Made by a program: the position numbers and the translations under genes
Assembly (NCBI GenBank): GCA_051453625.1
Contig: JBOZIK010000001.1
Location: forward strand, 102,708,089 to 102,740,114
Length of the DNA: 32,026 bases
Origin: Welwitschia mirabilis
Lineage: Eukaryota; Gnetophyta; Gnetopsida; Welwitschiales
Reading direction: 5' to 3'
The notes under the pieces: model-generated
Database searches by the model: none
What the model saw: the letters and a program-made list of their open reading frames with translations, nothing else
What the model was told of the DNA's origin: nothing
Part shown: positions 30,396 through 32,026 of the stretch, piece after piece
How positions within the stretch are numbered: the stretch's first letter is position 1
Layout of the letters: each line of letters opens with the position of its first letter

Positions 30396-31480
30396 GACAT
30401 TGATGGTAAACAAATAAGTGATTTCAAGATCAAATAAATATTTCATCTTTTAAGCTCTTTCNNNNNNNNNNNNNNNNNNNNNNNNNNNNNNNNNNNNNNN
30501 NNNNNNNNNNNNNNNNNNNNNNNNNNNNNNNNNNNNNNNNNNNNNNNNNNNNNNNNNNNNNNNNNNNNNNNNNNNNNNNNNNNNNNNNNNNNNNNNNNNN
30601 NNNNNNNNNNNNNNNNNNNNNNNNNNNNNNNNNNNNNNNNNNNNNNNNNNNNNNNNNNNNNNNNNNNNNNNNNNNNNNNNNNNNNNNNNNNNNNNNNNNN
30701 NNNNNNNNNNNNNNNNNNNNNNNNNNNNNNNNNNNNNNNNNNNNNNNNNNNNNNNNNNNNNNNNNNNNNNNNNNNNNNNNNNNNNNNNNNNNNNNNNNNN
30801 NNNNNNNNNNNNNNNNNNNNNNNNNNNNNNNNNNNNNNNNNNNNNNNNNNNNNNNNNNNNNNNNNNNNNNNNNNTGATGGCAAACAAATAAGTGATTTCA
30901 AGATCAAATAAATATTTCATCTTTTAAGCTCTTTCTAATAAGGCATATTAACATAATAAAAGCCCCCCTTTCACAAAGCCATATAAACAATATTAAGAAG
31001 TAAAGGATGTATTTCCTTCTAAGGAAGAAATATTTCTAAAACCATATTTTCTTCCCCTTTGACATCAATGGCAAAGAACAAAGAAAGAAAGATAAAGAGC
31101 TATAAACCTTAGACATGTGATGAGAAGTATCATATGTTCTTCCCCTAACTTAATGCCATATAAATAAATCATAATCATGATAGAGTTTCAAAGAAAGTAT
31201 GTAAATAAGATGATAATTTTCAAAATAAAATCAACTGATGCTATGTTCATGAATATAAGATTTAACTACAAAGTAAAACATCAGAATATTCAAAATTTAT
31301 AGATAGAGCTTCACAAAAAGTTACCATTAAGATGCAAATCTAATAACAAGGTAAATCTTACAAGGATAATTCCAAGAAGCACATCATATTACAACAATTG
31401 AAGATTAGGTAAAAATAATGTAATAAACAATAATCAATCAAAATAATAACCTACAACTAAAGTTAAAATTTTCTTGGATC
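30396..31480 (-). other. 3' noncoding internal region of right Copia element, with gap
   Basis: This lies between gag and the polypurine tract, where pol should be, and no pol motif is present. A 413-N gap (30462-30874) is bounded by 61-bp repeats (30401-30461 and 30875-30935, one difference) that end exactly at its edges, so real missing sequence may be small or absent. A second polypurine-like block (minus-strand CATTGATGTCAAAGGGGAAG, 31051-31070) and a third (TTAGGGGAAGAA near 31136-31150) occur further in. Confidence 0.6.
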
Positions 31481-32026
31481 AAAAAGATTCTAAATTCTTA
31501 GCTTTTACCCATATGGTCTTTCTTAACTTTTGGTTAGAGACTTATTTGGGAACAAATTTAAATGATAAAGCATTAATGTTTACAAAATACATACTTTTTC
31601 TATATGCACAGTGAAATTTTAAATGACCAAGTTTGCAACAATAATGATAAGTAATATTTTTGGTAAAAGATGTTATATCTGTAATACTTACCTCATTGGA
31701 TGAAGTTGGTGTATTGTTGCCTTCAAATCCAATACCCTTTTTATCATGTGCAAGTTGTCCTAATCCAAGCATCTTCTCAAGTTTCTTTGATCCTTATTTA
31801 AATCTACTTAAGACTTGTAAAGATTGCTTAAATTCTTCATAAGACTTGTGTTTTCTTCTTGAATCTCTTTACATCTTTGATTTATGACTTTATTCTTCCT
31901 TCTCAAATCCTTAATGATATTTTTCAATTCATTGACTTTTATAGCAATTCTTTCACATTCTTGATATAGTTCAAGACATGTGTCTTCAACATCCTCCTCT
32001 TCTTCATCTTCACTCATGTCCAAATC
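31481..32026 (-). pseudogene. C-terminal Gag relic of right Copia element
   Basis: Frames from the right edge leftwards give an acidic start (MDMSEDEEEEDVEDTC), a long coiled coil (IKVNELKNIIKDLRRKNKVI..., to about 31808), then after a one-base shift KKLEKMLGLGQLAHDKKGIGF. Next comes a zinc-knuckle-like YHYCCKLGHLKFHC, in which the first Cys of C-x2-C-x4-H-x4-C is Tyr. The frame then reads KFVPK, a stop, and KTIWVKAKN, matching the WVPK-like linker that normally precedes the Copia protease. This order is typical of plant Copia Gag. The reading ends before any protease. Confidence 0.8.

Noticed and set aside
30443-30920. 154- and 156-codon minus-strand frames
   Set aside because: They consist almost wholly of N from the assembly gap.

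Overview
The window looks like a heterochromatin-like, AT-rich stretch of a flowering-plant nuclear genome. I find no intact host gene, no rRNA or tRNA gene and no CRISPR array. Almost everything recognisable is decayed transposable-element sequence: three LTR-retrotransposon families with plant-type primer binding sites, two relics of plant Copia Gag plus a third Gag terminus, a plant L1-type LINE reverse-transcriptase relic, and a terminal-inverted-repeat element. The species cannot be named from this sequence.

Layout. At the left edge (1-2279) is the 5' end of a minus-strand Copia element: LTR 723-2279, primer binding site 709-720, and a gag relic running off the window. From 2698 to 20401 I infer one old minus-strand Gypsy-like element ('E'). 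Its 3' LTR is 2698-4130, its 5' LTR is 19118-20401, and it has a tRNA-Asp-type primer binding site at 19095-19112. Its body is split by two nested insertions. The first is a complete but pol-less Copia element at 4865-9729 (both LTRs, primer site, gag, polypurine tract, near-matching 5-bp target duplication). The second is a plus-strand element 'F' at 12319-18710, with LTRs of about 2.8 and 3.0 kb around an internal region of only about 0.6 kb. The remaining E body holds a weak Gag-like coding relic. To the right, 20760-23063 is a plus-strand LINE relic, 25114-25630 is a tandem duplication, and 26462-27092 is an inverted-repeat element whose centre is packed with AGTCAA (reverse complement TTGACT, the W-box core). 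At the right edge, 29186-30383 is the 3' LTR of another minus-strand copy of the left-edge Copia family, followed by its polypurine tract and the C-terminal part of its gag.

Common themes. Every coding relic carries stops or frameshifts, several of which look like C-to-T decay (CAA/CAG to TAA/TAG), as expected of methylated, silenced repeats. The two Copia families keep gag but show no protease, integrase, reverse transcriptase or RNase H, so they look like gag-only, non-autonomous elements. Their LTRs share one modular plan in which different short repeat words fill the same positions. Four assembly gaps (2815-2914, 17182-17281, 28841-28940, 30462-30874) have direct repeats ending exactly at both gap edges, which suggests unmerged overlapping contigs rather than missing sequence.

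The best candidates for something new are the short-bodied element F with its triplicated primer-site motif, the W-box-loaded inverted-repeat element, and the shared modular LTR design. No host pathway or defence system is visible. Boundaries come from reading alignments by eye and may be off by a few bases.
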